Origin: Sphaerotilus microaerophilus
GTDB lineage: Bacteria; Pseudomonadota; Gammaproteobacteria; Burkholderiales; Burkholderiaceae_C
Reading direction: 5' to 3'
DNA length: 64,000 bases
Assembly (NCBI RefSeq): GCF_023734135.1
Contig: NZ_AP025730.1
Coordinates: 5,890,001-5,954,000, forward strand
Shown here: positions 36,636 to 46,102 of the stretch, one piece after another
How positions within the stretch are numbered: the first letter of the stretch is position 1
How the letters are laid out: each line of letters starts with the position of its first letter
Translations under genes and position numbers: made by a program
The notes under the pieces: model-generated
The model's database searches: none
Told to the model about the DNA's origin: nothing
What the model saw: only the letters and a program-made list of their open reading frames with translations

Positions 36636-37397
36636 TCAGTTACCGCCGCGCTTGTTGCGGCTGAGGTCCACACCCAGCTGCTTGAGCTTGCGGTACAGGT
36701 GGGTGCGCTCCAGGCCGGTGCGCTCGGCCACGCGGGTCATGCTGCCGTTCTCGCGGGCGAGGTGGAATTCGAAGTAGGCTTTCTCGAAGGCGTCGCGAGC
36801 CTCACGCAGCGGGCGGTCGAGTGAGAAGCTCTGCTCACTCACCGGGCCGGTGACCATCGCCAGCGTCGGTGCAGTCACCTGGGCACTCGCCGCGTGCATG
36901 GGGTACGGGTGGATGCCGTTGTGGTGGACGCCGTTGTGGGGAAGGCCCACGTTCAGCTCGGGCAGGCCGGGCTCGCGCTCGGGGCGCAGCGTGGACAGCG
37001 GCGCCGCCGGTGCCGGCACCGGCGGGCGCGGGGCCGGCTTGGCCAGGCCCTGCTCGACGGCGCGCAGGAGTTTCCGCAGCGTGATGGGCTTTTCGAGGAA
37101 GGCCATCGCGCCGTACTTGGTGGCCTCGACGGCGGTGTCGATGGTGCCGTGGCCGGACATCATGATGACCGGCATGTTGAGGTGAGCGCAGGCGCCCCAC
37201 TCCTTGAGCAGGGTGATGCCATCGACATCGGGCATCCAGATGTCGAGCAGCACGAGGTCGGGGCGCTGTCGTTCGCGCAGGGCACGGGCCTGGGCGGCAT
37301 TTTCTGCGAGTTCGACACTGTGACCTTCGTCAGTCAGGATCTCCTGCAGCAGGGCACGGATGCCCATTTCGTCATCGACGACAAGAATATTGGCCAT
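36636..37397 (-). CDS. NtrX-like response regulator lacking the AAA+ domain
   Basis: 253 residues. Receiver domain 1-120 with phosphoacceptor D52 (LLDIWMPDVDG) and lysine in FLEKPITL; a Pro/His-rich linker (~125-200); and a C-terminal Fis-type helix-turn-helix (TRVAERTGLERTHLYRKLK). NtrX and relatives carry a central sigma-54-activating AAA+ domain of about 240 residues, which is absent here, so it cannot remodel sigma-54 polymerase. It probably acts as a sigma-70-type regulator. The gene starts six bases after the stop of its sensor kinase. Likely partner of the NtrY-like kinase. Confidence 0.9.
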   Translation of the reverse strand: MANILVVDDEMGIRALLQEILTDEGHSVELAENAAQARALRERQRPDLVLLDIWMPDVDGITLLKEWGACAHLNMPVIMMSGHGTIDTAVEATKYGAMAFLEKPITLRKLLRAVEQGLAKPAPRPPVPAPAAPLSTLRPEREPGLPELNVGLPHNGVHHNGIHPYPMHAASAQVTAPTLAMVTGPVSEQSFSLDRPLREARDAFEKAYFEFHLARENGSMTRVAERTGLERTHLYRKLKQLGVDLSRNKRGGN

Positions 37398-37403
37398 GTA
37401 GTG

Positions 37404-39722
37404 TCAGGACGCGCTCACGGGGTTGGCCGGGCCGGAGGTGGCGGCAGGCAAAGCGCCCGCCACGGTGTCGCCTCCACCCGGAGACCAGCGTGAAAATGAT
37501 ATCGAAACTTGTGCCCCGCAACGCGCGGCAACACCCTCGGCTTCTTGCGCTTCGTCAGCCAGATTGCCCAGCCGGATGCGCGCAGCGTGCTCTTCGACGA
37601 TCTTCTTGACCACGGCCAGTCCGAGCCCGGTACCGCGGGCCTTGGTGGTGACGTAGGGTTCGAAAGCACGCTTGAGCAGGGTGTCGGAAAAACCGGGGCC
37701 ATTGTCGGTCACTTTGAGGCGCACGCTGCGCAGGCTGCCATCGTCGGCGCGGACGGCCTCGGTGCGCAAGGTGACCTGGCCCTGCGCGCGGTCGGCCACG
37801 GCGTCCAGGGCGTTCTGCACCAGGTTGTGGATGACCTGCCGCAGCTGCGTGGCATCCCCCTCGATCGGGGGGAGGGTGGGATCCAGGTCGGCACGCAGCA
37901 CGCCTGATTCCTGCTGGACGGCATACAGGCCCAGCACCTCGACGGCCAGGGCGTTGAGGTCCAGCGGCGCGAGCCGGGCCGAGGGCAGGCGGGCGTAGTC
38001 GCGGAACTCGTTGACCAGGGTCTTCATGGCCTGCACCTGGGTGACGATGGTGGCCACGCAGCGCACGAGCATCTGCTGGTCGCTCCCGGTGAGCTTGGGG
38101 GCGAGCTTGTGCTCCAGCCGCTCGGCCGAGAGCTGGATGGGCGTGAGCGGGTTCTTGATCTCGTGGGCAACGCGGCGTGCCACCTCGGCCCAGGCCACGC
38201 TGCGCTGGGCGGAGACGACGTCGGTGATGTCGTCGACGATCAGCAGGCGGGCCCCGTCGGGCAGCAGCGCGCCGCGCACGAGCAGCACCGGCTGGTCCCG
38301 CCCGGCGGCGTGCTCGAAGGTCTCCTGCCAGTGGTCGGGGCTGCCCAGCTCGATCTCCTGGGTGTGCGCCACGAAGCGCTGTTCCACCGTGGCCGCCATG
38401 CTGGCCAGACCTGGGACCTCTGCCAGCGGCTTGCCGCGCCAGGCGAACAGGGGCGCGCGCAGGATGCGGGTGGCGCCCGGGTTGACGGTGCCGATGCGGC
38501 CCTCGGCGTCGAAGAGGATGACGCCGGAGCTGAGGTGGTCGAGGATGGTCTGCAGGTGCGCCTTGGCGCTCTCGACCTCGGCGAGGCTGTGCTGCACGAG
38601 GTTGCGGGCATCGGCGAGCTGCTGCGTCATGTCGGCAAAGGAGCGTGTCAGGCCACCCAGCTCGTCGCGCGAGCCGAAGACCTCGGCGGGCCGCAGGTCA
38701 CCGCGCGCCACGCGGCGCATGCCCTCGGCGAGCATCACCAGCGGCCGGCCGAGCTGGTGGCCCAGCGCGGCGGCCATCAGCAGTGCGGCGAACACGCCCA
38801 GGATGAGCGTGAGCGTGAGCGTGCCGATGTACATCTTGCGCAGGCCGACCCGGCCGAGCGCGCGCTGCTGGTACTCGCTGTAGGCCTGCTGGACCCGCAG
38901 GGCGTTGACGGCGATCTCGGTGGGCACGGCCTGGGTGACCTGCAGGTAGCGCTCGTCATGCGCCAGGCTGAAGTCGTTCGAGGGCACCCAGGCCAATGCG
39001 CGCACCTGGGCCCGCGGCGCCGAGGCCGGCACGCCGTGGCCTTCGGGCTCGACGTCCAGCCCTTCGAGCGCAGAGGCCACGCGCGTCTCGCGGGCCTTGC
39101 GCAACAGGGCCGCGCTGGGCCGGTCAGGCAGGAAGGTGACGCCGTAGGTGCCCCCCGCCGAGGCCAGCACCTGCCCGTTGCCGTTGAGCAGCGCCACGCT
39201 CTGCGCCGACAGCTGCTCGCGCAGCCGCTCCAGCGCCAGCACGTGCAGGCTGTCCTCGCGGTCCTGGGCGCGCTGCGCGGCCAGGCGGGTCTTGGTGGCC
39301 AGGTCGGTGACCAGGGTCTGCAGGGTGCTGCGGCCCAGGTTGAGGCCGGCCTCCAGGGCCCCCTCGACCTCGACGTCGAACCAGCTCTCGATGCTGCGCG
39401 AGACAAACTGGTAGGACACGCCGTAGATCAGCAGCCCCGGCACCACGCCGACGAAGGCAAAGATGGCTGCGAGCTTGAACAGCAGCCGGCTGCCGAACTT
39501 GCCGTGGCGCATGCGCCGCGCCAGGTGCATCAGCGCGATGACGATGACCAGCCCGAGCAGCAGCGCCACGCCGACGTTGACCCACAGCATCCAGCCGAAG
39601 TGGCGTTCGTACAGGGCCCGGTTGTTGGTGGCCACCGAGAGCAGGAAGGCCAACACCAGCGCCGTCGCGCCGGTGGCGACGAGGGCGACGAGCAGGGTCC
39701 ACCGCAGGGAACGGGGTGACAT
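37404..39722 (-). CDS. NtrY-like sensor histidine kinase
   Basis: 772 residues. Three N-terminal helices (~9-30, 47-66, 84-104), a periplasmic sensor region (~105-295), a further helix (~299-321), HAMP (~322-375), PAS (~385-490), HisKA with H520 (RRVAHEIKNPLTPIQ), and an ATPase domain with N-box NLVQNALDAV, G1 TDNGPGF and G2 GTGLGLAVVKK. It autophosphorylates on H520 and passes phosphate to the response regulator encoded next. In Burkholderiales this kinase follows rsmB and a DUF4390 gene, as here. Signal unknown; NtrY relatives respond to nitrogen or redox state. Confidence 0.95.
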   Translation of the reverse strand: MSPRSLRWTLLVALVATGATALVLAFLLSVATNNRALYERHFGWMLWVNVGVALLLGLVIVIALMHLARRMRHGKFGSRLLFKLAAIFAFVGVVPGLLIYGVSYQFVSRSIESWFDVEVEGALEAGLNLGRSTLQTLVTDLATKTRLAAQRAQDREDSLHVLALERLREQLSAQSVALLNGNGQVLASAGGTYGVTFLPDRPSAALLRKARETRVASALEGLDVEPEGHGVPASAPRAQVRALAWVPSNDFSLAHDERYLQVTQAVPTEIAVNALRVQQAYSEYQQRALGRVGLRKMYIGTLTLTLILGVFAALLMAAALGHQLGRPLVMLAEGMRRVARGDLRPAEVFGSRDELGGLTRSFADMTQQLADARNLVQHSLAEVESAKAHLQTILDHLSSGVILFDAEGRIGTVNPGATRILRAPLFAWRGKPLAEVPGLASMAATVEQRFVAHTQEIELGSPDHWQETFEHAAGRDQPVLLVRGALLPDGARLLIVDDITDVVSAQRSVAWAEVARRVAHEIKNPLTPIQLSAERLEHKLAPKLTGSDQQMLVRCVATIVTQVQAMKTLVNEFRDYARLPSARLAPLDLNALAVEVLGLYAVQQESGVLRADLDPTLPPIEGDATQLRQVIHNLVQNALDAVADRAQGQVTLRTEAVRADDGSLRSVRLKVTDNGPGFSDTLLKRAFEPYVTTKARGTGLGLAVVKKIVEEHAARIRLGNLADEAQEAEGVAARCGAQVSISFSRWSPGGGDTVAGALPAATSGPANPVSAS

Positions 39723-39795
39723 GGGTCAGGCAGTCAGGCGCAGGAGAGGCGGTCGACCCGCACGGCGCCGCCGGGCGGCCAGTCGGCCAGCGGCC

Positions 39796-40470
39796 TCACC
39801 GCTCGGGGGGCAGCGTGATCGTACGCTCGATGGCCAGGTGCCACTCCGGACGGCCGGCGATGCCGATCTGCAGCGGCCGCGGCAGCTGGTCGGCGTCCAG
39901 GCGGTACTGGAACTGCACGTAGTAGTTGCCATCGTCGTCTGGCGCCAACGGATCGGCGATGCGCCAGCGGCTGCCACGCTGCACGGCGCGCAGCGCCTCG
40001 GGCAGGCTGGCGTAGGTCTGCGACAGGCCGCCCAGGCTGACGCGGTAGCTGAAGGTGAGCGGCTGGTAGGTCAGCCGCCAGACGCGCCGCGTCTCGGCAA
40101 ACTGCCGGTCGAACCAATACCAGCGCGCGCGGTGCAGCTGCGCCTCGGCGACGAAGTACAGCGCCACGCCCTTCTGCAGCGCGCCCTCGACACCGGCGGG
40201 CAGGTCGAAGCGGGCGTCGAAGCTCAGCAGCACGCCCTGGTCGCTGCGCTGCACCTCCAGCCGGGCCAGTTCGAGTGCATGGGACGGCGCGGCCGCCCCC
40301 ACCCACAGCGCCACCGCGGCCAGCCCCGCTGCCAGGCGGGCCTGGCCGCACGAGCGCCGCAGGCCCCCACGCAGCGACCACGGCCGCGTCGCCCAGGACA
40401 GCATCAGGGCCGGGACGGCCAGCACAACGAGCAGCGGCAACAGCAGCGAGGGCGACACGGTGGGCCCCAT
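39796..40470 (-). CDS. DUF4390-domain protein
   Basis: 224 residues from ATG 40470; ATG 40404 is a shorter option. A hydrophobic N-terminal region ending in APSHALE looks like a signal peptide or anchor. The DUF4390 domain follows (LELARLEVQRSDQGVLLSFD, WYWFDRQFAE, YRVSLGGLSQTYASLPEAL). The family is found between rsmB and the NtrY-like kinase in betaproteobacteria and is predicted periplasmic; function unknown. Its constant link to the kinase suggests a role in sensing, which is inference. Confidence 0.85.
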   Translation of the reverse strand: MGPTVSPSLLLPLLVVLAVPALMLSWATRPWSLRGGLRRSCGQARLAAGLAAVALWVGAAAPSHALELARLEVQRSDQGVLLSFDARFDLPAGVEGALQKGVALYFVAEAQLHRARWYWFDRQFAETRRVWRLTYQPLTFSYRVSLGGLSQTYASLPEALRAVQRGSRWRIADPLAPDDDGNYYVQFQYRLDADQLPRPLQIGIAGRPEWHLAIERTITLPPER

Positions 40471-40538
40471 GGACCGGCGGCGTTGGAGGAAGCGCCAGCG
40501 CGCCACGGTGCAGCGGCGCCGACGCACGGCGGGTCGGC

Positions 40539-42002
40539 TCAGGGCGCCTTGTCGAGGCGGGCATAGAAAAATCCATCGCCACACCCTCCCGCTGGCCCCC
40601 CGAACCCGGTGGGATTGTCGGCCAGCGGCAGCAGGTGCCCGGGGGCAGCGCGGGAAATCACGGCCGAGGTTCGTTGCATAAAAGCGTCAACCTGGGCCTG
40701 TCCCTCGGCCCGGAAGACCGAACACGTTGCGTAGACCAGACGCCCCCCCGGCTTGAGCAGCGGCCAGAGCGCATCCAGCAGGGCCGCCTGGGTGCGCGCC
40801 AGCTCGGCGATGTCACCCGGACGACGCAGCCAGCGGGCGTCCGGGTGGCGGCGCACGATGCCCGAGGCACTGCAGGGCGCGTCGAGCAGGATGGCGTCAA
40901 AGGCCCGCCCGTCCCACCAGCTGGCAGGCTGGCGGGCGTCGGCGGCCTGGGTCTGCCCCTGCAGGCCGAGGCGGGCCAGCGTGTCGGCCACCTTGCCGAG
41001 CCGGCCGGCATCGGCATCCAGCGCGAGCAGGTCCAGCCCGTCCGCACGTTCCAGCAGATCGGCGGTCTTGCCGCCGGGCGCGGCGCAGGCGTCCAGCACG
41101 CGGGCCCCGGGCGGCAGGGTGACGGGGTGGTCGCCCAGCAGCACGGCGGGGTCGGCCGACGGTTCACCCAGCAGCAGCGGTGCGGCCAGCTGGGCCGAGA
41201 GGTCCTGCACCGATACGTGGCCCAGGGCAAACCCCGGCAGCGCACCCACCGGCACCGCGCGGGGCAGGCGCAGCGCCTGCCGGCCCAGCAGCTCGGCCGG
41301 GCCGAGACCGGCCGCCGCCAGCTCCGCCGCGTAGGCGGGCGCATCGGCGTGGCGCGGGTTGACCCGCAGCAGCATCGGCGCATGCGCCTGGTCGGCGGCC
41401 AGCACCGCGGCCCAGTGATCGGGCCAGTCCTGCTGCAGGCGCTCGATCCACCAGCGCGGGTGCTGGTGGCGCACCTCCGGGTCACGCGCCTCCAGCCTGG
41501 CCAGCAGGGCCTCGCGCTCACGCAGGAAGCGGCGCAGGACGGCGTTGACGAAGCCGGCTGCCGCGGGCGTGCGCGCGCGCATGGCCACCACCGCCTGGTC
41601 GACCACGGTGTGGGCCGCGTAGGCCGCACGGGCGCCGGGCCAGAGCAGCGCCAGCGCGGTGAGCAGCAGCGCCTCGGTCCAGGCCGGCGGGGGGCGCGGC
41701 GCCAGCTCGCGGCGCGCCGCACGGGCGCCCGCCAGGCAGCGCATGACCTCGAAGGCCAGCGCCTGGGTACCCGGGCGCGCTGGCGCGGGGCAGGCTTCCA
41801 GCGCCTCGGTGAGCGAGCGCCCGGCCTGCACGGCAGCCACCGCGTCGGCAGCGTGCGCGAGCAGCCGCGCCAGGGGCAGCGAGCGGGCGTCCGTTCCCGC
41901 GGGCTCCACCGCCTCGGCCGGCGCGTGGGGCCGCGGGGTCCGGGCAGAACGGGATGAACGGGGCGAGCCGGGCGGCGGAGCAGGTGGGCGGGAGGCAGTC
42001 AC
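40539..42002 (-). CDS. rsmB: 16S rRNA m5C967 methyltransferase RsmB
   Basis: 487 residues. An N-terminal NusB-like RNA-binding domain (LLTALALLWPGARAAYAAH, FVNAVLRRFLRE) is followed by a Rossmann methyltransferase with SAM motif VLDACAAPGGKT and the two catalytic cysteines in DAPCSASGI and YATCSVF. It methylates C967 of 16S rRNA. The first ~45 residues are a Pro/Arg/Ser-rich extension of low complexity, so the true start may be further in. The gene leads the rsmB-DUF4390-kinase-regulator cluster. Confidence 0.95.
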   Translation of the reverse strand: MTASRPPAPPPGSPRSSRSARTPRPHAPAEAVEPAGTDARSLPLARLLAHAADAVAAVQAGRSLTEALEACPAPARPGTQALAFEVMRCLAGARAARRELAPRPPPAWTEALLLTALALLWPGARAAYAAHTVVDQAVVAMRARTPAAAGFVNAVLRRFLREREALLARLEARDPEVRHQHPRWWIERLQQDWPDHWAAVLAADQAHAPMLLRVNPRHADAPAYAAELAAAGLGPAELLGRQALRLPRAVPVGALPGFALGHVSVQDLSAQLAAPLLLGEPSADPAVLLGDHPVTLPPGARVLDACAAPGGKTADLLERADGLDLLALDADAGRLGKVADTLARLGLQGQTQAADARQPASWWDGRAFDAILLDAPCSASGIVRRHPDARWLRRPGDIAELARTQAALLDALWPLLKPGGRLVYATCSVFRAEGQAQVDAFMQRTSAVISRAAPGHLLPLADNPTGFGGPAGGCGDGFFYARLDKAP

Positions 42003-42035
42003 GGCCGGCAGTCTACGTGCCGGGGCGGTGCCCGA

Positions 42036-42989
42036 TCAGGCGCCGCGGCCGGTGAGCGCCACGGGCGGCTCGGTGAACAGGCGCGCCAGTGTGGGCGGCA
42101 CGGGCGTGTCCAGCAGGTCGCAGGCGATGCGAAGCGCCTCGGCGCCGGGCAGGCGTGCGTCGGCATCGGGGGTGCCGCGCCAACCGGGCAGCGCCGCGTC
42201 CACCCAGGTGCGCGCCAGCAGCGGCCGGCGCAGCCAGGCGAGTTCGCGCAGGGTCAGCAGGGCCCGGCCGAGGGCATCCACATCCGGCGGCTGGCAGGGC
42301 GGTGGATCCGGCGCCGTGCCCCAGAGCGTGGCCACGACGCTGCGGTACCAGGCCGCACCGGCGGCGCCGACCACGGCCTCGCCGTCGGGCAGCGCGGGCA
42401 GCGGTACCAGTCGCGCCAGGTAGGCGGTGAAGCGCGCCACCGCCAGGCGCATCGCCAGCGGCAGGCCAGCCAGGTCGCTCGACTCGCGCAGCCCGCCGCG
42501 GTGCAGCGGCGCCTGCGCGGCCAGGCGGTGGCGCATCAGCAGCCAGCGCAACCGGTCGGCGGGGCGCACGCGGCCATCGGCGCACATCACCCGGCGGGCG
42601 CTGACCAGCAGGGCCTGGCGCTCGGCCAGCGCGCTGTCCCCGGCCATGTTCAGCAGCCGCTCCAACACCGGCAGGCGTGCCGCCGGGGGCAGGAGCTGGA
42701 CCTGGGTGTGCAGCAGCACCGCGGTGGACACGCCAGCCAGCTCCTCGGTCCAGGCCTGGCGCTCGCGCGCACTGTCGGGCGTGAGCAGCAGCGCCAGCAG
42801 CGCAGCGCGGCGCTCCCCCGCGCTGCGCACACGCGCCAGGCGCTCCCAGGCGGTGAGGGCCTCGCCGGCCAACGGTCGCGCGGCAGGCAGCCACGCCGCC
42901 GCATCAGCGGCAACGGGCGCAGCCGGTGCAGCACTCGGGCTCGGCGGACCCGCCGGCTCGGGCAGGTCAGCGACGCTCATCCCATCCAT
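42036..42989 (-). CDS. Hypothetical protein with TerB-like segment
   Basis: 317 residues, no clear family. An Ala/Pro-rich N terminus (to ~45) precedes a helical body. The segment SARRVMCADGRVRPADRLRW resembles the ADGxVxxxE helix of TerB-like domains and the C-terminal part of long M48 peptidases in betaproteobacteria; a weak likeness only. No signal peptide or membrane helix is evident. Codon bias is like its neighbours, so it is probably a real gene. It lies between the LemA gene (172 bases upstream) and rsmB (33 bases downstream). Confidence 0.6.
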   Translation of the reverse strand: MDGMSVADLPEPAGPPSPSAAPAAPVAADAAAWLPAARPLAGEALTAWERLARVRSAGERRAALLALLLTPDSARERQAWTEELAGVSTAVLLHTQVQLLPPAARLPVLERLLNMAGDSALAERQALLVSARRVMCADGRVRPADRLRWLLMRHRLAAQAPLHRGGLRESSDLAGLPLAMRLAVARFTAYLARLVPLPALPDGEAVVGAAGAAWYRSVVATLWGTAPDPPPCQPPDVDALGRALLTLRELAWLRRPLLARTWVDAALPGWRGTPDADARLPGAEALRIACDLLDTPVPPTLARLFTEPPVALTGRGA

Positions 42990-43161
42990 GCGACGAGCAG
43001 ATCGGCGACCCGGCAGACCCCGCCCACAGGCGGCCCATCGGGCTGGATCGAAGGAGCGGGCTCACGGCACCCCCGAAGTGAAAAAAGTCATGGTGCACCG
43101 GAGTCGCGGGCCTTGTCCAGCACCACGGTGTTTCAACGGGCGTCCCGTCGGCGCCGCGAGT

Positions 43162-43740
43162 TCAGCGCCGCAGCGGCCCCACGGGCACTTCGGGCACGGC
43201 GTGGAAGCGCAGCAGCGCCGCGGCCACGGTGGTCGGAAAGACCGCCAACGCGGCGTTGTAGTCCTGCGCCGCACGGTGGTAGACCTCGCGCGACACGGCG
43301 ATCTGCTGCTGCAGGCGGTCACGTTGGCGCAGCAGCTCGCTGACCGCCGGCATCGGCCCCTCGCCCGAGGTGAGGTCCTGCAGGGCCAGCCCCAGCCGGT
43401 CGAGCTGGTGTCCCAGCGCGTCCTCGGCCTCGCCCAGTTGCAACAGGCCCCGGCCCCGCAGGGGGCGCGATTGCAGCTGGTCGCTCACCTCGCCTGCCGC
43501 CTGCGCCGCACTCACCAGCTCGTCGGCCAACGTGGCCTCGGCCCCGAGCAGGCCGCGCGAGGCATCGGCCAGCGCGCGCGCCACCGCGTGGCGCTGGCGC
43601 AGCTGGCTCACGAGCGGCGCAAAGGCGCTGCGGGCCGCCTGCCGCAGCCGCACCAGGCGGTTGTGCGCCCCCAGCAGCCAGAACACCAGCACGGCCACCA
43701 GGGCGGCGATCGCGATCTGCACTTCAAGCTCCATGGGCAT
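43162..43740 (-). CDS. LemA-family protein
   Basis: 192 residues. One N-terminal membrane helix ([20 protein letters not shown]), then the helical LemA domain ([18 protein letters not shown]) and the conserved Tyr-Asn-x-Ala region ([18 protein letters not shown]). LemA proteins are membrane-anchored with an outward helical bundle; role unclear. ATG 43740 or 43734 may be used; both overlap the end of queC by 11-17 bases. The usual partner (TPM-domain protein) is not adjacent. Confidence 0.87.
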   Translation of the reverse strand: MPMELEVQIAIAALVAVLVFWLLGAHNRLVRLRQAARSAFAPLVSQLRQRHAVARALADASRGLLGAEATLADELVSAAQAAGEVSDQLQSRPLRGRGLLQLGEAEDALGHQLDRLGLALQDLTSGEGPMPAVSELLRQRDRLQQQIAVSREVYHRAAQDYNAALAVFPTTVAAALLRFHAVPEVPVGPLRR

Positions 43741-44452
43741 CCTGCAGCAGCGATGCGCGCCACTCGGCGTACCCGGCACGGCGCAGCGCACAGGCCGGGC
43801 AGTGGCCGCAGCCATGGCCCCAGTCGTGCCGGGCGCCGCGCTCACCGAGGTAGCAGGTGTGGGTGTGTTCGCCGATCAGGTCCACCAGCGCCGCGCCGCC
43901 GAGCCGCTCGGCCAGCGCCCAGGTCTGCGCCTTGGTGAGGAACATCAGCGGCGTCTCGACCGTCATCGGCGCGCCCAGGCCCAGGGACAGCGCCACCTGC
44001 AGCGCCTTGAGCGTGTTGTCGCGGCAGTCCGGATAGCCGGAGTAGTCGGTCTCGCACATGCCACCCACCAGCACCGAGGCACTGCGGCGGTAGGCCAGCG
44101 TGGCCGCGAAGGTCAGGAACAGCAGGTTGCGCCCCGGCACGAAGGTGTTGGGCAGCCCGTTGGCCTGCAGCTCGATGGCCCGCTCGTCGGTCAGTGCGCA
44201 GTCGCTGATCTGGCCGAGCAGCGCGAGGTCGAGCAGGTGGTCCTCGCCCAGCTTCACGCCCCAGTGCGGAAACTGCCGCGCCAACTCATCACGCACGGTG
44301 AGCCGGCAGTCCAGCTCGATGCGGTGGCGCTGGCCGTAGTCGAAGCCCAGCGTCTCGACGCGCGCAAAGCGCTCCAGCGCCCAGGCTAGGCAGGTGGTGG
44401 AATCCTGCCCGCCGGAGAACAGGACGACGGCCGTGCGGGGATCCGACATCAT
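43724..44452 (-). CDS. queC: 7-cyano-7-deazaguanine synthase QueC
   Basis: 242 residues. PP-loop ATPase motif [14 protein letters not shown] at the N terminus and the zinc site in the C-terminal [14 protein letters not shown] with an upstream cysteine (HTCYLGER). It converts 7-carboxy-7-deazaguanine to preQ0 in queuosine synthesis. Other que genes are not in the window. It is 10 bases downstream of proA on the same strand and overlaps the LemA start. Confidence 0.97.
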   Translation of the reverse strand: MMSDPRTAVVLFSGGQDSTTCLAWALERFARVETLGFDYGQRHRIELDCRLTVRDELARQFPHWGVKLGEDHLLDLALLGQISDCALTDERAIELQANGLPNTFVPGRNLLFLTFAATLAYRRSASVLVGGMCETDYSGYPDCRDNTLKALQVALSLGLGAPMTVETPLMFLTKAQTWALAERLGGAALVDLIGEHTHTCYLGERGARHDWGHGCGHCPACALRRAGYAEWRASLLQDAHGA

Positions 44453-44462
44453 CGCTGGTGGC

Positions 44463-45743
44463 TCAGGAACGGACCTCGCCCTGGCCCAGCACCACCCACT
44501 TCATCGAGGTCAGCCCCTCCAGCCCCACCGGCCCGCGGGCGTGGAATTTGTCGGTGGAGATGCCGATCTCGGCGCCCAGTCCGTACTCGAAACCGTCGGC
44601 AAAGCGCGTACTGGCGTTGACCATCACGCTGGCCGAATCGACCTCGCGCAGGAAGCGCATCGCGTTCGGGTGGTTGGTGGTCAGGATGGCGTCGGTGTGG
44701 TGCGAGCCGTAGCGGTTGATGTGGGCGATGGCCTCGTCCAGGTCCGCCACCACCTTCACGCTGATGACCGGCGCGAGGTACTCCTCGGCCCAGTCGGCCT
44801 CGCTGGCCTCGGCCACTCTCGCGCCCGGCACGTCGGCCAGGATCGCGCGGCTGGCGGCGTCGCAGCGCATCTCGACGCCCTTGGCCGCGAAGATCGCACC
44901 GATCTGCGGCAGGAAGGCCGCGGCGCTGGCCTGGTGCACCAGCAGCGACTCGGTGGCGTTGCAGGGGCTGTACTTCTGCGTCTTGGCGTTGTCGGTGACG
45001 ACCAGCGCCTGCGCGATGTCCACCTCCGCGTCGATGTAGGTGTGGCAGTTGCCGTCCAGGTGCTTGATCACCGGCACCTTCGCCTCGGCACTGATGCGCT
45101 CGATCAGGCCCTTGCCGCCGCGCGGGATGATGACGTCGACGAACTCGGGCATCGCGATCAGCCGGCCCACCGCGGCGCGGTCGGTGGTCTCGACCAGCTG
45201 CACCGCCGCCTTCGGCAGCCCGGCCGCCACCAGCGCCTGCTGCACCAGCTGCCAGAGCGCGAGGTTGGAGTGGATGGCCTCGGAGCCGCCGCGCAGGATG
45301 CAGGCGTTGCCGCTCTTGATGGCCAGCGAGGCAGCCTCGATGGTCACATTCGGCCGGCTCTCGTAGATCATGCCGAACACACCCAGCGGCACGCGCATCT
45401 GGCCCACGCTGATGCCGGTGGGGCGGCGCTTGACGCCGGTGATCTCGCCGACCGGGTCGGGCATGGCGGCGAGCTGCTCGCAGCCCTCGGCCACCGTCTC
45501 GATGACCTTGGGCGTCAGGCGCAGGCGGTCGACCATCGGCGCGGCCAGGCCGGCGGCCTCGGCGGCGGCGATGTCCTTCGCGTTGGCTTCACCCAGCGGG
45601 CCCACCGCCGCGCGCAGCAGGCGCGCCAGCTCGGTCAGCGTGGTGTTCTTGGCGCGGGTGCCGGCGCGCGCCATCTCGGTGGACGCAGCGCGGGCGGCCG
45701 CGCCGACCTGGGCCATGTAGGCGGGGATGTCCTGGGCGTTCAT
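44463..45743 (-). CDS. proA: Glutamate-5-semialdehyde dehydrogenase (gamma-glutamyl phosphate reductase)
   Basis: 426 residues from ATG 45743 ([10 protein letters not shown]). Aldehyde-dehydrogenase superfamily; the active-site cysteine is in [14 protein letters not shown], and the [20 protein letters not shown] segment is diagnostic. It reduces glutamyl-5-phosphate to glutamate semialdehyde with NADPH in proline synthesis. proB is not adjacent. It is divergent from the vapB gene with about 90 bases between. Confidence 0.97.
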   Translation of the reverse strand: MNAQDIPAYMAQVGAAARAASTEMARAGTRAKNTTLTELARLLRAAVGPLGEANAKDIAAAEAAGLAAPMVDRLRLTPKVIETVAEGCEQLAAMPDPVGEITGVKRRPTGISVGQMRVPLGVFGMIYESRPNVTIEAASLAIKSGNACILRGGSEAIHSNLALWQLVQQALVAAGLPKAAVQLVETTDRAAVGRLIAMPEFVDVIIPRGGKGLIERISAEAKVPVIKHLDGNCHTYIDAEVDIAQALVVTDNAKTQKYSPCNATESLLVHQASAAAFLPQIGAIFAAKGVEMRCDAASRAILADVPGARVAEASEADWAEEYLAPVISVKVVADLDEAIAHINRYGSHHTDAILTTNHPNAMRFLREVDSASVMVNASTRFADGFEYGLGAEIGISTDKFHARGPVGLEGLTSMKWVVLGQGEVRS

Positions 45744-45798
45744 GCCCAGGATTGTGGCAGAGGGCCTGCCCGGTGGGGGGATGCATGGCGGCCCCCGG

Positions 45799-45814
45799 TG
45801 ATGCGATAGCATCA
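45799..45814. promoter_or_regulatory. Palindromic operator upstream of vapB
   Basis: TGATGC-GATA-GCATCA, a perfect six-base dyad with a four-base centre, 22 bases upstream of the antitoxin start. Toxin-antitoxin operons are typically repressed by the RHH antitoxin binding such a site. Also within 60 bases of the proA start. Confidence 0.55.
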
Positions 45815-45835
45815 AGCATCAGCTGGAGAGCGCAA

Positions 45836-46102
45836 ATGCGAACCACCCTCGACATCGCCGACGACGTGCTCTACGCAGCGCGCGAGTTGTCGCGCCGCCA
45901 GAAGAAGTCGTTGGGGCAAGTCATTTCCGAATTGGCGCGTCAGGCCTTCGCCGGACAGGCTGCCCGGCAGTCTGGTGCTGCTGTGCTCGCGGAACCGGCG
46001 GGCGACTACCTTGCGGTCCTGGGCATAGAGCCCTTGCCGCCGCGCGGGGGCGTGGTCAGCCCGGATCTGATCGAGCGCCTGCTGGACGACGAGGCGCCGT
46101 GA
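45836..46102 (+). CDS. VapB-like ribbon-helix-helix antitoxin
   Basis: 88 residues from ATG 45836, with GGAGAG about six bases upstream. The N terminus MRTTLDIADDVLYAARELSR is a ribbon-helix-helix DNA-binding start, followed by a Lys-rich helix (QKKSLGQVISELARQA). The C terminus probably binds the toxin. The last four bases overlap the toxin start region (GTGATG), showing coupling. It should neutralise the PIN toxin and repress the operon through the palindrome at 45799. Confidence 0.88.
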   Translation: MRTTLDIADDVLYAARELSRRQKKSLGQVISELARQAFAGQAARQSGAAVLAEPAGDYLAVLGIEPLPPRGGVVSPDLIERLLDDEAP

